Shown: positions 52,320-60,793 of the stretch, piece by piece
How the letters are laid out: each line of letters starts with the position of its first letter
How positions within the stretch are numbered: position 1 is the stretch's first letter
Assembly (NCBI RefSeq): GCF_021532615.1
Contig: NZ_JAKGAQ010000001.1
Span: 1,240,001 to 1,304,000 of the forward strand
Source of the DNA: Octadecabacter dasysiphoniae
GTDB taxonomy: Bacteria > Pseudomonadota > Alphaproteobacteria > Rhodobacterales > Rhodobacteraceae
Direction: 5' to 3'
DNA length: 64,000 nucleotides
Made by a program: the position numbers and the translations under genes
Notes under the pieces: model-generated
The model's database searches: none
The model's input: only the letters and a program-made list of their open reading frames with translations
What the model was told of the DNA's origin: nothing

Positions 52320-53368
52320 AGCGTCACAGGGTAAAGTTTAACGCCCGACACCACACGGCTGAGCGTGGATTGACCGCTGAACGGATCATCGACATTCAGA
52401 CCGAGCGTGTCGGACCAAACGACACCGCGCACCTGTGCCACGGCCACAACCAGCGGTGCGGCCCATGCGGGGCCAAAAGGCATCGCGATATCAATGTCGC
52501 CGCCCGCCCCGATTGTTTCGACTTTCGCGTTCGGAAACTGGGTGCGCAGTTCTGCCGCAAGATCAGCGTCGTACAATCGTGTCGGATCGTTCGGGCTGGT
52601 AAAGATCGTGATGTCCGTTGCGTCCGTTACGAACGCCTTTGGGCCGTGGCGAAAGCCAAGGGTGCTGTCCCACACGGCGGGCATCTGTCCGGCGGACAAT
52701 TCCATGACCTTTAGCGCGGCTTCGCGGGCGGCAAAGGCCAGCGGCCCTGCCCCGACATAAACCACCCGTTCAGGGCGCGGGCCTATCGCTATTTGGGTCA
52801 GCGCATTGTCCAATTGATCGGCAAGGTCGGACATGCGGGCGGGCACGTCACACGGCGCGTCAAACAGTGCCAATGCTGTCAGCAACATTGTTGAAAAGCT
52901 CGACGTCATGGCAAAGCCTTCATCGTGGGTTTCATCAGGCAGCACGATGATCTGGGTCGGCGCATCTGACGTGCGGGTCGCCAGTGCGCCGTCTTTGTTG
53001 CAGGTGATGTTGATGCGCGCAGCGTGCGGCGCGAGCGCGTCAAGCGCATCAAGTGTTCCGATGCTTTCGGTGCTGTTGCCGGATCGCCCGAAGTTGACGA
53101 CAAGTGGCTTTGCACCTTTCAAGAAATGGGCAGGATTGGCCACGATGTCAGTGCTTGGCACGGACCGCGCGCCTTTGACAGAGGCTGCGATAATATCGCC
53201 GATATACGCACTTGTGCCCGCGCCGCAAAACCAGACCTCATCAAAGGATTGCGCCGCGATCCAGCTGCGCAGCCCCGCCACATCCAAGGCCTGCCCCCAA
53301 GCGCGCCAGATGTCGGGCTGGCTGTGGATTTCACGCCATGTCGCCCATTTGGAAAGATCTTGTGTCAT
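52316..53368 (-). CDS. SIS-domain sugar isomerase/deaminase (AgaS-like)
   Basis: 350 aa with two SIS domains. VWFCGAGTSAYIGD and VNFGRSGNSTESI are the substrate loops of the first, TFGF-type region AVWDSTLGFRHGPKAF of the second. AgaS-type proteins deaminate/isomerise galactosamine- or glucosamine-6-phosphate. Paired directly with a second SIS-domain gene, so the two may have different substrates, for example amino sugar and tagatose/galactosamine derivatives, which would suit the GatZ-like neighbour. Confidence 0.87.
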   Translation of the reverse strand: MTQDLSKWATWREIHSQPDIWRAWGQALDVAGLRSWIAAQSFDEVWFCGAGTSAYIGDIIAASVKGARSVPSTDIVANPAHFLKGAKPLVVNFGRSGNSTESIGTLDALDALAPHAARINITCNKDGALATRTSDAPTQIIVLPDETHDEGFAMTSSFSTMLLTALALFDAPCDVPARMSDLADQLDNALTQIAIGPRPERVVYVGAGPLAFAAREAALKVMELSAGQMPAVWDSTLGFRHGPKAFVTDATDITIFTSPNDPTRLYDADLAAELRTQFPNAKVETIGAGGDIDIAMPFGPAWAAPLVVAVAQVRGVVWSDTLGLNVDDPFSGQSTLSRVVSGVKLYPVTL

Positions 53369-54369
53369 GTGGTTTGCGTCACTTTCGACAGAGTTTCAGG
53401 CGCGTCAGGGTCAAACCCTAATGCCAGCGCAGTGTTGAGAATAACAGGGTACATCGCCGCCAAAAGAACAGCCGCTGCTGCTGCGGGCACAGTTTCGCCG
53501 AGATCGAAATCGGAAACCCTGATGCGTTGGACATCACAGTCGATAGCCCGAAAGCGCGCTTCGGCTTGATCGAGACTGTCCTGAATATCGGCCAGCCCGG
53601 TGTCCAGCATCAGCACCATCAAGGGGTTTGTGGCCAATTGAAGCGGGCCGTGCAGCACCTCTGAGCTGGAATAGGCTTCGGCGTGTAGCGCGCAGCATTC
53701 CTTTAACTTTAGCGCGACTTCATGGGCGGCGCCGTATCCGGTGTCGCGCCCGATCACATAGATATGGCGCGCGCGCAGGAAAGCGGATTGAAGGGCGGCG
53801 GCATCAGGGTGTTGGATCGTCTGTTGCGCCAATGCTGCCGCTGCGATTTTGGCCTTTGCGCCATATTCAGGCTTCAGCGCGCCCAGCAATGCCATGCCCG
53901 CCGCGATCGACCCGATGACAGATTTGGTGGCGGGCACGGCCAGTTCGGGGCCAGCCCCGATGGGCAGTGTTATATCTGATGCCGATTGAACCGGACTGTC
54001 GGGTTGGTTTGTGATTGCGACCACCTTGGCGCCATGCGCCGCCGCGCCTTTGGCCGAACGGACAAGATCATCGCTGGCACCGGATTGGCTGACGACCAAT
54101 GCAACCGCGTTGTCCATCGCCACCCCTGCCCCGAGCGAAAACACGGATGGCGGCAAGGACGTGACCGGTACGCCGAGTTCGCGCATAAATTCATAAGACA
54201 GTATGTTGGCCGCTGCATCCGATGACCCGCGCGCAATTGTGTAGATGGCGCACGGTGTACCCAGCGTCGTGACGTCAATGTCTTGCGTCGCGGCACGCGC
54301 AAAAACGCCCATGCTTTGCGCGGACTCCGCAGCCATCAGGCGGCCGGGTGTTGTGTTTTCTCTGCTCAT
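53365..54369 (-). CDS. SIS-domain glucosamine-6-phosphate deaminase-like (NagB-II)
   Basis: 334 aa resembling the isomerase half of GlmS without the glutaminase domain: IARGSSDAAANILSYEFMRELGVPV, VVSQSGASDDLVRSAK, AVPATKSVIGSIAAGMALL and EAYSSSEVLHGPLQL. NagB-II proteins of this kind convert glucosamine-6-phosphate to fructose-6-phosphate and ammonia. It closes the route from NagA in this operon. Overlaps both neighbours by four bases. Confidence 0.88.
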   Translation of the reverse strand: MSRENTTPGRLMAAESAQSMGVFARAATQDIDVTTLGTPCAIYTIARGSSDAAANILSYEFMRELGVPVTSLPPSVFSLGAGVAMDNAVALVVSQSGASDDLVRSAKGAAAHGAKVVAITNQPDSPVQSASDITLPIGAGPELAVPATKSVIGSIAAGMALLGALKPEYGAKAKIAAAALAQQTIQHPDAAALQSAFLRARHIYVIGRDTGYGAAHEVALKLKECCALHAEAYSSSEVLHGPLQLATNPLMVLMLDTGLADIQDSLDQAEARFRAIDCDVQRIRVSDFDLGETVPAAAAAVLLAAMYPVILNTALALGFDPDAPETLSKVTQTT

Positions 54370-55625
54370 TGTCGCAATCCGTACGTGTCAAAGTCTGCCC
54401 ATGTGGCGGTTAGATCGACCATGGTGCCCGCGATCCGTGCCTCATCCAGCGCCATGGCCACCAATCCTGCCTCAAGCGCGTCAACAACGCCCACCGGAAG
54501 GCTGTCTGTCTGCCCTTTCAAAAAGCCAACGATGTCATCCACCATCATATGATCTGCGCCGTAGTGCGCAGAGGCGCGGGTGGCTTCCATTTTGGTATAA
54601 TCATGATCAGCGATAATTGTACCGTCGCGCGCCGTGGCCTTCAGGTTGCCGCGCACAAAGTCGCCTTCGGCCATGCCGTGGGTGCCCATGATGCAAAACC
54701 GGCGGTGTTCGTCGGGGGTGTTCAGGTTCGTGTGAAAGGCCAAGGATGCGCCGCTGTCGTAGTGCAAAATCGCCGTTTGGTGATCGATGATGTCACCGTC
54801 GGAATGAAATGCATCATCCGCAGTGTTCCACACGGATGGCTTGTAATGCATGATTTCGTTTTCGATATTCGCCGTGGGCGCGTTTTCGGGCACGAAGGAT
54901 TTGCGTCCCCCGAAGCTTGCGACGCGCGTGGGGCGCGACCCTGTGACCATGTTGTAGATGTCGATGTCGTGGCAGCATTTTTCGAGCATGAACCCGCCGG
55001 ACCAAGACACCATTCGCCGCCAGTCGCGCATGAAAAACGCACCGTGATAGGGCGCGATATGTTCGTTCGCCTCAAGCGACACAATCGGCCCCAGATCATC
55101 CAGCACGGCGCGCAGATCGACCATATGTTGCGAATAACGCAGCACGAGGCCGACCATCACTCGGTCCGTTCCGTGTTCGGCCAAAAGCGCCGTCAGTTCC
55201 ATCGTGTCCTCTTTGGTGGTTACCACAGGTTTTTCGGTAAAAATGCGTACGCCCGCCGCCAACCCGATCTTGATATGTTCGAGGTGAAAGCTGTTGGGCG
55301 ATCCGACAAACAACAGGTCCGCATCGGTCTGCGCCAACATATCGCTAAGGTCGTTAAACCGCTGCGTATCTTTGCGAAGTTGCGCACAGGCTGCGAACCC
55401 TTCGCGCAACTGTGCGATTTTGGGGGCGTCGGGGAATTGCGGGTACGTCTGATCCGGGATCAACGCCTTGGCCGCGTCATCACTGATGGTTTGCCCGCCA
55501 ACGTGAAGTGCGGAGTCGGGAAGCGGGTCATAATAGCCCACGATTTCGGCCTCTGGCATGGCGTCTTTGAGGATCGACAGGACGTGTGCGGCCCTTAATC
55601 CGATGCCGGCGGTGACAATTTTCAT
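54366..55625 (-). CDS. Gfo/Idh/MocA-family oxidoreductase
   Basis: 419 aa. An N-terminal Rossmann domain (KIVTAGIGLRAAHVLSIL), the EKP motif in FTEKPVVTTKED, and a long C-terminal alpha/beta domain (WSGGFMLEKCCHDIDIYNMV). The Lys of EKP and the HDxD-like stretch (CCHDID) are the catalytic pattern. NAD(P)-linked oxidation or glycoside cleavage of a sugar is expected; some relatives act on GlcNAc disaccharides or glycosides. It sits between the ABC importer ATPase and the SIS genes. Confidence 0.85.
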   Translation of the reverse strand: MKIVTAGIGLRAAHVLSILKDAMPEAEIVGYYDPLPDSALHVGGQTISDDAAKALIPDQTYPQFPDAPKIAQLREGFAACAQLRKDTQRFNDLSDMLAQTDADLLFVGSPNSFHLEHIKIGLAAGVRIFTEKPVVTTKEDTMELTALLAEHGTDRVMVGLVLRYSQHMVDLRAVLDDLGPIVSLEANEHIAPYHGAFFMRDWRRMVSWSGGFMLEKCCHDIDIYNMVTGSRPTRVASFGGRKSFVPENAPTANIENEIMHYKPSVWNTADDAFHSDGDIIDHQTAILHYDSGASLAFHTNLNTPDEHRRFCIMGTHGMAEGDFVRGNLKATARDGTIIADHDYTKMEATRASAHYGADHMMVDDIVGFLKGQTDSLPVGVVDALEAGLVAMALDEARIAGTMVDLTATWADFDTYGLRQ

Positions 55626-56722
55626 GCGACAAGCGCCGGGGCTGATTTGCGCCGCAGCACATCGCCGGATGCATCAAACACGTGGCAGTCTTGCGGTGCC
55701 ACAGACAGCATCATCGGTTCCCCTTCTTTGATGGCTGCATCACCGGGCAGTGATGCGCAGAACCGTGTGGCGCCCGCGATCGTGCCATAGGTGATCGACA
55801 CACCGCCAAGGCGTTCCAGAACGTTGACTGAAATCTCAAGCCCGTTGTCACCAAGGGCCACGTGTTCGGGGCGAATGCCGACTTCGACTTTGTCGCCTTT
55901 GTTCACCGTCGCGGCCTCAACCGGGAGGGCCATTTGGTGCCCGCCGATCAGTTCAACCTTAATCCCGGATGCATCCGTGGCGAGCACCGTTGCGGGGATC
56001 AGGTTCATGTTGGGCTGGCCGATAAAGGACGCCACGAATTTGGTTTTGGGGTGGTGATACAGCTCCATCGGGGTGCCGAATTGTTCGACCCGCCCGCCGT
56101 TCAAGACCACGATCCGGTCTGCCATTGTCATGGCTTCGATCTGATCATGGGTCACGTAAACCATTGTCGCATCGAGGCTTTTGTGCAGCTGGCTAAGTTC
56201 GACGCGCATGTCACCGCGCAACGCGGCATCAAGATTGGACAGCGGTTCATCGAACAAGAATACTTTGGGGTTGCGCACAATGGACCGCCCGATGGCGACA
56301 CGCTGGCGCTGACCGCCGGACAGCTGGCCGGGTTTCAGTTGCAGCTTGTCGGTCAGTTGCAAAACCTCTGCGGCGCGGTGCACCCGTGCGTCCATATCGG
56401 CCTTTTCCAGCTTCTGCACACGCAGTGGAAAGGCAATGTTTTCATAGACAGAAAGATGCGGATAAAGCGCGTAGGATTGAAACACCATCGATATGCCGCG
56501 TTCAACCGGATGGGCCGCGCTGACGTCTTCCCCGCCGATAATGATCTGGCCTGATGTCGCTTCCTCAAGGCCCGCAATGATGCGCAGCAAGGTGGATTTG
56601 CCGCAGCCCGACGGGCCGACAAACACCACAAATTCCTTGTCGTTGATGGCAAGGCTGATGTCATGCAACACCTTGGCCGTGCCAAACGACTTGCTGATTG
56701 AATTGAGATCGAGAGTTGCCAT
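55622..56722 (-). CDS. Sugar ABC transporter ATPase (UgpC/MsmK-like)
   Basis: 366 aa from ATG 56722. Walker A VGPSGCGKST, Q-loop MVFQSYALYPHLSV, signature LSGGQRQRVAIGRSI, Walker B VFLFDEPLSNLDA and H-loop VTHDQ are complete. A C-terminal MalK-type regulatory domain (TOBE, about 240-366) follows. It energises the two permeases of the same operon. The transport operon lacks an ATPase elsewhere, so it is the dedicated one. Confidence 0.95.
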   Translation of the reverse strand: MATLDLNSISKSFGTAKVLHDISLAINDKEFVVFVGPSGCGKSTLLRIIAGLEEATSGQIIIGGEDVSAAHPVERGISMVFQSYALYPHLSVYENIAFPLRVQKLEKADMDARVHRAAEVLQLTDKLQLKPGQLSGGQRQRVAIGRSIVRNPKVFLFDEPLSNLDAALRGDMRVELSQLHKSLDATMVYVTHDQIEAMTMADRIVVLNGGRVEQFGTPMELYHHPKTKFVASFIGQPNMNLIPATVLATDASGIKVELIGGHQMALPVEAATVNKGDKVEVGIRPEHVALGDNGLEISVNVLERLGGVSITYGTIAGATRFCASLPGDAAIKEGEPMMLSVAPQDCHVFDASGDVLRRKSAPALVA

Positions 56723-56757
56723 GGCGCTGTCTATCCGTTTGAAAGAATTCGGTAAAA

Positions 56758-56789
56758 TGTCGGGGCGGCAGCGCACCGCCGCCCCGACA
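56758..56789 (-). other. 12-bp intercistronic stem-loop between binding-protein and ATPase genes
   Basis: TGTCGGGGCGGC and GCCGCCCCGACA are perfectly complementary around an 8-base loop. It starts a few bases after the solute-binding-protein stop and precedes the ATPase gene. No T tract follows, so it is more likely an mRNA stabiliser or attenuator giving excess binding protein over the rest of the operon. Confidence 0.8.
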
Positions 56790-56800
56790 AGGGAGGTATC

Positions 56801-58012
56801 CTAGAGAGCGTCGGCGAGTTCTTCACCCGCGATTGTCACAAGGTTGTCGACTGTGTCGTCTTCCAGAATGATGCCTTGGATCATGTTGGTGAACACAGAT
56901 TGCAGCGACTTGAAGTCTTCCAAAAGCGGTTCGGGCCCGCCGGTGGAAATGGTTGCTGTGAAGTTTGGCCAGATGCCATCTTCGTAATACAGATCGGTTT
57001 TACCCATCGCCGCATAATCAAGGATGGGCGTCAAACCCCATGAACTGTCCAGATCATACTGGCTGTCGCCCGACGTGATCCGCTGTGCCAATTCCTGCGC
57101 CAGTTCTTCGTGGCCAGACCCTTTGAACACAACAATCGAGTCCGTGATGAGGATGGTGCCGCTGACGCCGGACGGGCCAGCGGGAACAGGTGCAACCAAC
57201 TGGTTGATGTCTTCGTTGTGCTGCCCGTAGCCCCATGGGCCTTGAACGTACATCGCGATTTGGCCGTCGTTGAACAGGTCTTTCAACTGGTCGCGTTCCC
57301 AAGCGGTCGGGCCTTCTTGGGACACAGTCGCAAGCTTGCCGTAGAATTCTAGCGTTTCGCGGGTTTGCGCACTGTCGAGTTGGGATTCGCCTGTGGCGGG
57401 GTCAATCACAACGCCGCCGTTGGAATACAGGTAGTTCAGGAATTGGTGCATCGTGTTGTCGAAGTCTTTGCCCGCAAGGCCGACACCTGCGCTGTCGGTG
57501 TTTGCAACAACGCCTTCGGCCATCGCATACATCTCGTCCCACGTTGTTGGCGCGACACATTCCTGACCGGAGGCTTCGACAATATCACAGTTGATATAAA
57601 GAGCTTTGGTGGAGAACGCATGCGGATAGCCCCACTGCGTGCCCTCAATCGTAACGGTGTTCAGAACGCCGTCCTGATAGATCACATCATCCTGAATGTT
57701 GGCCGGAACGATCAGGTCGTTGTTGGCCAGTTGACGCAATGTGCGCGACCCCATGTAGGCGATGCTTGGTGGATCGCCCGCGGCTGCCAATGTCAGGGAT
57801 TTGTCCTGACATGTGCCCCATGGGACGGCCTCAAGGTTGACGGTGACGCCGTCATTGTCGGCCTCGAATTGGTCTACAACGGCCTGATCCGCAGCCCGAA
57901 CTTCGCCGCCGCACATGATGAAATGCAGCTCTTGTGCGTGACCGTCGGCGAACGCCACAGTCGCACCGCTGGACAGCAAGGCCGCAGCACAGGTGAGTTT
58001 GATAAGTTTCAT
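56801..58012 (-). CDS. Sugar ABC transporter solute-binding protein (family 1)
   Basis: 403 aa from ATG 58012. Signal peptide MKLIKLTCAAALLSSGATVAFA, mature start DGHAQELHFIMCGGEV. Family 1 features include the TWDEMYAMAEGVVANTDSAGVGLAGK region and MYVQGPWGYGQH. A cysteine-rich tendency (CGG, CDIVEASGQEC) suggests a disulphide. It would bind GlcNAc or a chitin/peptidoglycan disaccharide in the periplasm. Probably made in excess because of the downstream stem-loop. Confidence 0.9.
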   Translation of the reverse strand: MKLIKLTCAAALLSSGATVAFADGHAQELHFIMCGGEVRAADQAVVDQFEADNDGVTVNLEAVPWGTCQDKSLTLAAAGDPPSIAYMGSRTLRQLANNDLIVPANIQDDVIYQDGVLNTVTIEGTQWGYPHAFSTKALYINCDIVEASGQECVAPTTWDEMYAMAEGVVANTDSAGVGLAGKDFDNTMHQFLNYLYSNGGVVIDPATGESQLDSAQTRETLEFYGKLATVSQEGPTAWERDQLKDLFNDGQIAMYVQGPWGYGQHNEDINQLVAPVPAGPSGVSGTILITDSIVVFKGSGHEELAQELAQRITSGDSQYDLDSSWGLTPILDYAAMGKTDLYYEDGIWPNFTATISTGGPEPLLEDFKSLQSVFTNMIQGIILEDDTVDNLVTIAGEELADAL

Positions 58013-58046
58013 TTTGTAGTCTCCCTTGGTTGGTAGTTTCGTTTCA

Positions 58047-58889
58047 TTATTCTTTGACCGCACCCGCCGTGAGGCCCGCGACGAGGTATTTTTGCAGAAA
58101 CAAAAAGATGACCATGACCGGCAAAACACCGACCAAAGCAGCCGCCATCATCTGGTTCCACGTCACATCCTGATAGCCGATGAATTCGAACAATCCGGCA
58201 GGCAGGGGTTGCAGTTCACGCTGTTGGTTGAACGTGATTGCGAACAGAAATTGCTGGGCATAGGCGCCGATGAACACGGCCGTTCCCACGACGATCAGGC
58301 CCGGTGTGGCAAGTGGCAAAACCACGCGGCGCAGCGTGTACATACGCGATGCACCATCCACAAAGGCCGCTTCTTCCAGCTCTTTCGGGATTTTTTCGAG
58401 GTAACTGCGCAACAGCCAGATGCCTGTCGGAATAAGGAATGCGACACCGGGCACGATCATCGCCCAATAGGTGTTCAGCAACCCGAGCGAGCGCAGCACA
58501 CGGTAAAGCGGGATCAACAGAACCGCGCCCGTGAACATGTTCACCCCAAGAAAAATCGCGAGGGAGGCATTTTTGAAAGGGAAATCTAGACGCGCATAGG
58601 CGTAGGCGGCGGGCACCACGAACACCATGGTGATCAGGGTCACCGAAGTGGCGATAAAGACCGAGTTGAAGATGTAGCGCCCCAGCAGCGGGACCGTGTC
58701 CCACATGTCGCTGTAGGCCTGAAAACTGAAATCGTCCGACCAGAACTGGTAGGGGCTGCGAAACAAATGTTCGAGGGGGCGCAGCGACGCCATGAACATT
58801 TCAAAGAATGGAAGCAGGATGAACGTCAGGAACACGAGGAGTGCTGCGTAAATCCCGACCGTCTGTAACTTTGTATACTTGTCCATCAT
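58047..58889 (-). CDS. Sugar ABC transporter permease (MalG-like)
   Basis: 280 aa, six helices. The EAA loop reads EEAAFVDGASRMYTLRRVVLPLATPGL, the contact site for the ATPase. The start has tandem ATG codons (58889, 58886); the previous stop is one base away. Inner-membrane subunit forming the pore with the MalF-like protein. Confidence 0.93.
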   Translation of the reverse strand: MMDKYTKLQTVGIYAALLVFLTFILLPFFEMFMASLRPLEHLFRSPYQFWSDDFSFQAYSDMWDTVPLLGRYIFNSVFIATSVTLITMVFVVPAAYAYARLDFPFKNASLAIFLGVNMFTGAVLLIPLYRVLRSLGLLNTYWAMIVPGVAFLIPTGIWLLRSYLEKIPKELEEAAFVDGASRMYTLRRVVLPLATPGLIVVGTAVFIGAYAQQFLFAITFNQQRELQPLPAGLFEFIGYQDVTWNQMMAAALVGVLPVMVIFLFLQKYLVAGLTAGAVKE

Positions 58890-58890
58890 C

Positions 58891-59823
58891 CTATTTGGTC
58901 CCGTATTTGCGGTTCACGAATTTCAGCACGTTGAGGTACAACAGCGCGAACACACCCAGCAGGATCACGATGATCACCGCCCGTGCGGACCCTTCGCCGA
59001 ATTTGAAATTGCTGATCGCGGTTTTGTAGGTATCGATGATCAGGGTTGTGGTGGCGCTGCGCGGGCCACCTTCGGTCAAGATCCAGATGACCTCGAACGA
59101 ATTGAACGTGAAGATCGCCGACAGCAGTGACATCGACACGATGACGGGCATGATCTGCGGGATCGTGATGCGGCGGAACCGGTACCACCGCCCTGCCCCG
59201 TCAACCCACGCGGCCTCATACAGATCGCGGCTGACGCCCTGCATCGCGGCAAGGAAAAACAGGGTGACCATGGGCGTGCCGACCCAGACATCGGCAACCA
59301 CTGCGGAATAAAACGCGGATCGTTTATAGGCGAGGAATTCGAACGGGCCGTCGGTGATGCCCAGCGACATCATCGATCCAGACAAAACCCCGAAATATCC
59401 GTTGTAAAGCCATAGCCAGCCGATCATCCCGATGGCCATGGGAATGATCCATGGCGGCATGACCAAAACGCGAAACAGCGCGCGCCCGGGCACGGCGGCA
59501 TTCAGCAGTGTCGCGCCGATCAACCCAAGGACCAGTTTCAGACCCACAGATAGGAACATCCAGTAGAAGGTGCGCACAATGGTCTGATGGAATTTGCGGC
59601 TTTCAACGAGGTCTTGGTAATTGGCAAGGCCGACGTATTCTTCGCCGCCCAGTCCCGCCTCCATGAAAGACAAGCGGATCGTTTCGGCCAGCGGCCAGGC
59701 CACAATGATGGCGATGAACAACATCGCAGGACCAATAAGAAGCCATGCGAACACCGCTTCGGGCAATGTCTTGGCCTTCGGTTTAAAGGTGCCTTGGCCA
59801 ATTTGTTGCGTCACATCTGCCAT
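58891..59823 (-). CDS. Sugar ABC transporter permease (MalF-like)
   Basis: 310 aa, six helices. EAA loop region YEAAWVDGAGRWYRFRRITIPQIMPVI. First gene of the importer operon, with a 213-bp divergent region upstream that carries TGGTAT/ATACCA-type operator candidates for the GntR protein at 60037. Confidence 0.93.
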   Translation of the reverse strand: MADVTQQIGQGTFKPKAKTLPEAVFAWLLIGPAMLFIAIIVAWPLAETIRLSFMEAGLGGEEYVGLANYQDLVESRKFHQTIVRTFYWMFLSVGLKLVLGLIGATLLNAAVPGRALFRVLVMPPWIIPMAIGMIGWLWLYNGYFGVLSGSMMSLGITDGPFEFLAYKRSAFYSAVVADVWVGTPMVTLFFLAAMQGVSRDLYEAAWVDGAGRWYRFRRITIPQIMPVIVSMSLLSAIFTFNSFEVIWILTEGGPRSATTTLIIDTYKTAISNFKFGEGSARAVIIVILLGVFALLYLNVLKFVNRKYGTK

Positions 59824-59890
59824 TTATCCCCCGACAATCGCATTCGAATCATTCGCTTTCATAAAGCCTACCGCAGAATTCGGCTTTTAC

Positions 59891-59906
59891 TACCAGTCTA
59901 GTACCA
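59891..59906. promoter_or_regulatory. TACCA-N6-TACCA repeat upstream of the importer operon
   Basis: TACCA at 59891 and 59902 form an 11-bp-period direct repeat (reverse TGGTA) in the divergent promoter region. The same TGGTAT/ATACCA core recurs in the palindrome at 59990, so this is a likely second binding site of the HutC-type regulator. Confidence 0.4.
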
Positions 59907-59989
59907 AAGTTGATCTTCGATAAAATTTACATCAATAACAGCTAGTTATGGTGTGTTTCGTAATGCCATGTTGTCAAAGTGGCTTGCAT

Positions 59990-60010
59990 TGGTATTGTTT
60001 ATTGATACCA
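59990..60010. promoter_or_regulatory. TGGTAT-N9-ATACCA operator
   Basis: Perfect 6-bp inverted repeat with a 9-base spacer, ending 26 bases before the regulator's ATG. GntR/HutC regulators of amino-sugar genes (NagR, DasR) use TGGT...ACCA type sites, so this fits autoregulation and control of the divergent importer. Confidence 0.6.
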
Positions 60011-60036
60011 CAAGATACCTGATCCGAGGATGATCC

Positions 60037-60792
60037 ATGACTGATCTGATTGCCGAACTTGACCCGACCCAGTGGTATCGCGACGGACGCGGGCCGCGTT
60101 ACAAACAGCTGCACCGCCATATCCGGGGTTTGGTGTCATCCGGTGATCTGGCCGCAGAAGACCAACTGCCGTCCGAGCGTGAAATCGCGGATCGTGCGCA
60201 AATCAGCCGCGTCACGGTGCGCAAGGCCATCGCGGAACTGGTCGCGGATGGATTGATCGAACAACGCCACGGCGCGGGATCGTTTGTGCGGGCCAGCAGC
60301 AACCGGTTTGAACAATCGTTGTCGTCGCTTGTGTCGTTTACCGAAAATCTGCAAGCACGGGGGATCACATCGGCCAGCCGCGTTTTGTTGAAAGGTTTGT
60401 TTCGCCCCACCCCGACAGAGGCGATGGTCCTCGGCCTATCGCCGCATCATCAGGTTGCGCGCATTAATCGTTTGCGCAGTGGTGACGGTGTGCCCATGGC
60501 CTTGGAATATTCATCCCTTCCCGAGGATGTTTTGCCGCGCCCCGACAAGATTGACCTGTCGTTGTACGAATTGCTGCGTGCCCGCGGGACGGCACCGACA
60601 CGGGCGATACAGCGGGTGATTGCAGTCAACGCCACCGCGCCTGTTGCGGACTTGCTTGACCTTGCCGAAGGGGCGGCGGTTCTTCAGATCGAGCGCACGG
60701 CCTACCTCGCGTCAGGGCGCCCGATTGAATTCACCAGCGGCATCTATCGGTCTGATATATATGATTTTGTTTCTGAACTAAGGCTGGACTGA
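60037..60792 (+). CDS. GntR/HutC-family regulator (NagR/DasR-like)
   Basis: 251 aa. Winged helix with LPSEREIADRAQISRVTVRKAIAELVADGLIEQRHGAGSFV, then a UTRA ligand domain (ARINRLRSGDGVPMALEYSSLPED, FTSGIYRSDIYDFVSELR). GAGGATGATCC precedes the ATG. It lies between the hexosaminidase gene (one base apart) and the divergent importer operon. UTRA domains of the NagR/DasR group respond to glucosamine-6-phosphate or GlcNAc-6-phosphate, so it is the expected regulator of the locus. Confidence 0.92.
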   Translation: MTDLIAELDPTQWYRDGRGPRYKQLHRHIRGLVSSGDLAAEDQLPSEREIADRAQISRVTVRKAIAELVADGLIEQRHGAGSFVRASSNRFEQSLSSLVSFTENLQARGITSASRVLLKGLFRPTPTEAMVLGLSPHHQVARINRLRSGDGVPMALEYSSLPEDVLPRPDKIDLSLYELLRARGTAPTRAIQRVIAVNATAPVADLLDLAEGAAVLQIERTAYLASGRPIEFTSGIYRSDIYDFVSELRLD

Positions 60793-60793
60793 C

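Noticed and set aside
54549..55598. 349-aa open frame opposite the Gfo/Idh gene
   Set aside because: Antisense by-product: no ribosome site and no recognisable motifs, while the minus-strand protein has the EKP motif and operon overlaps.
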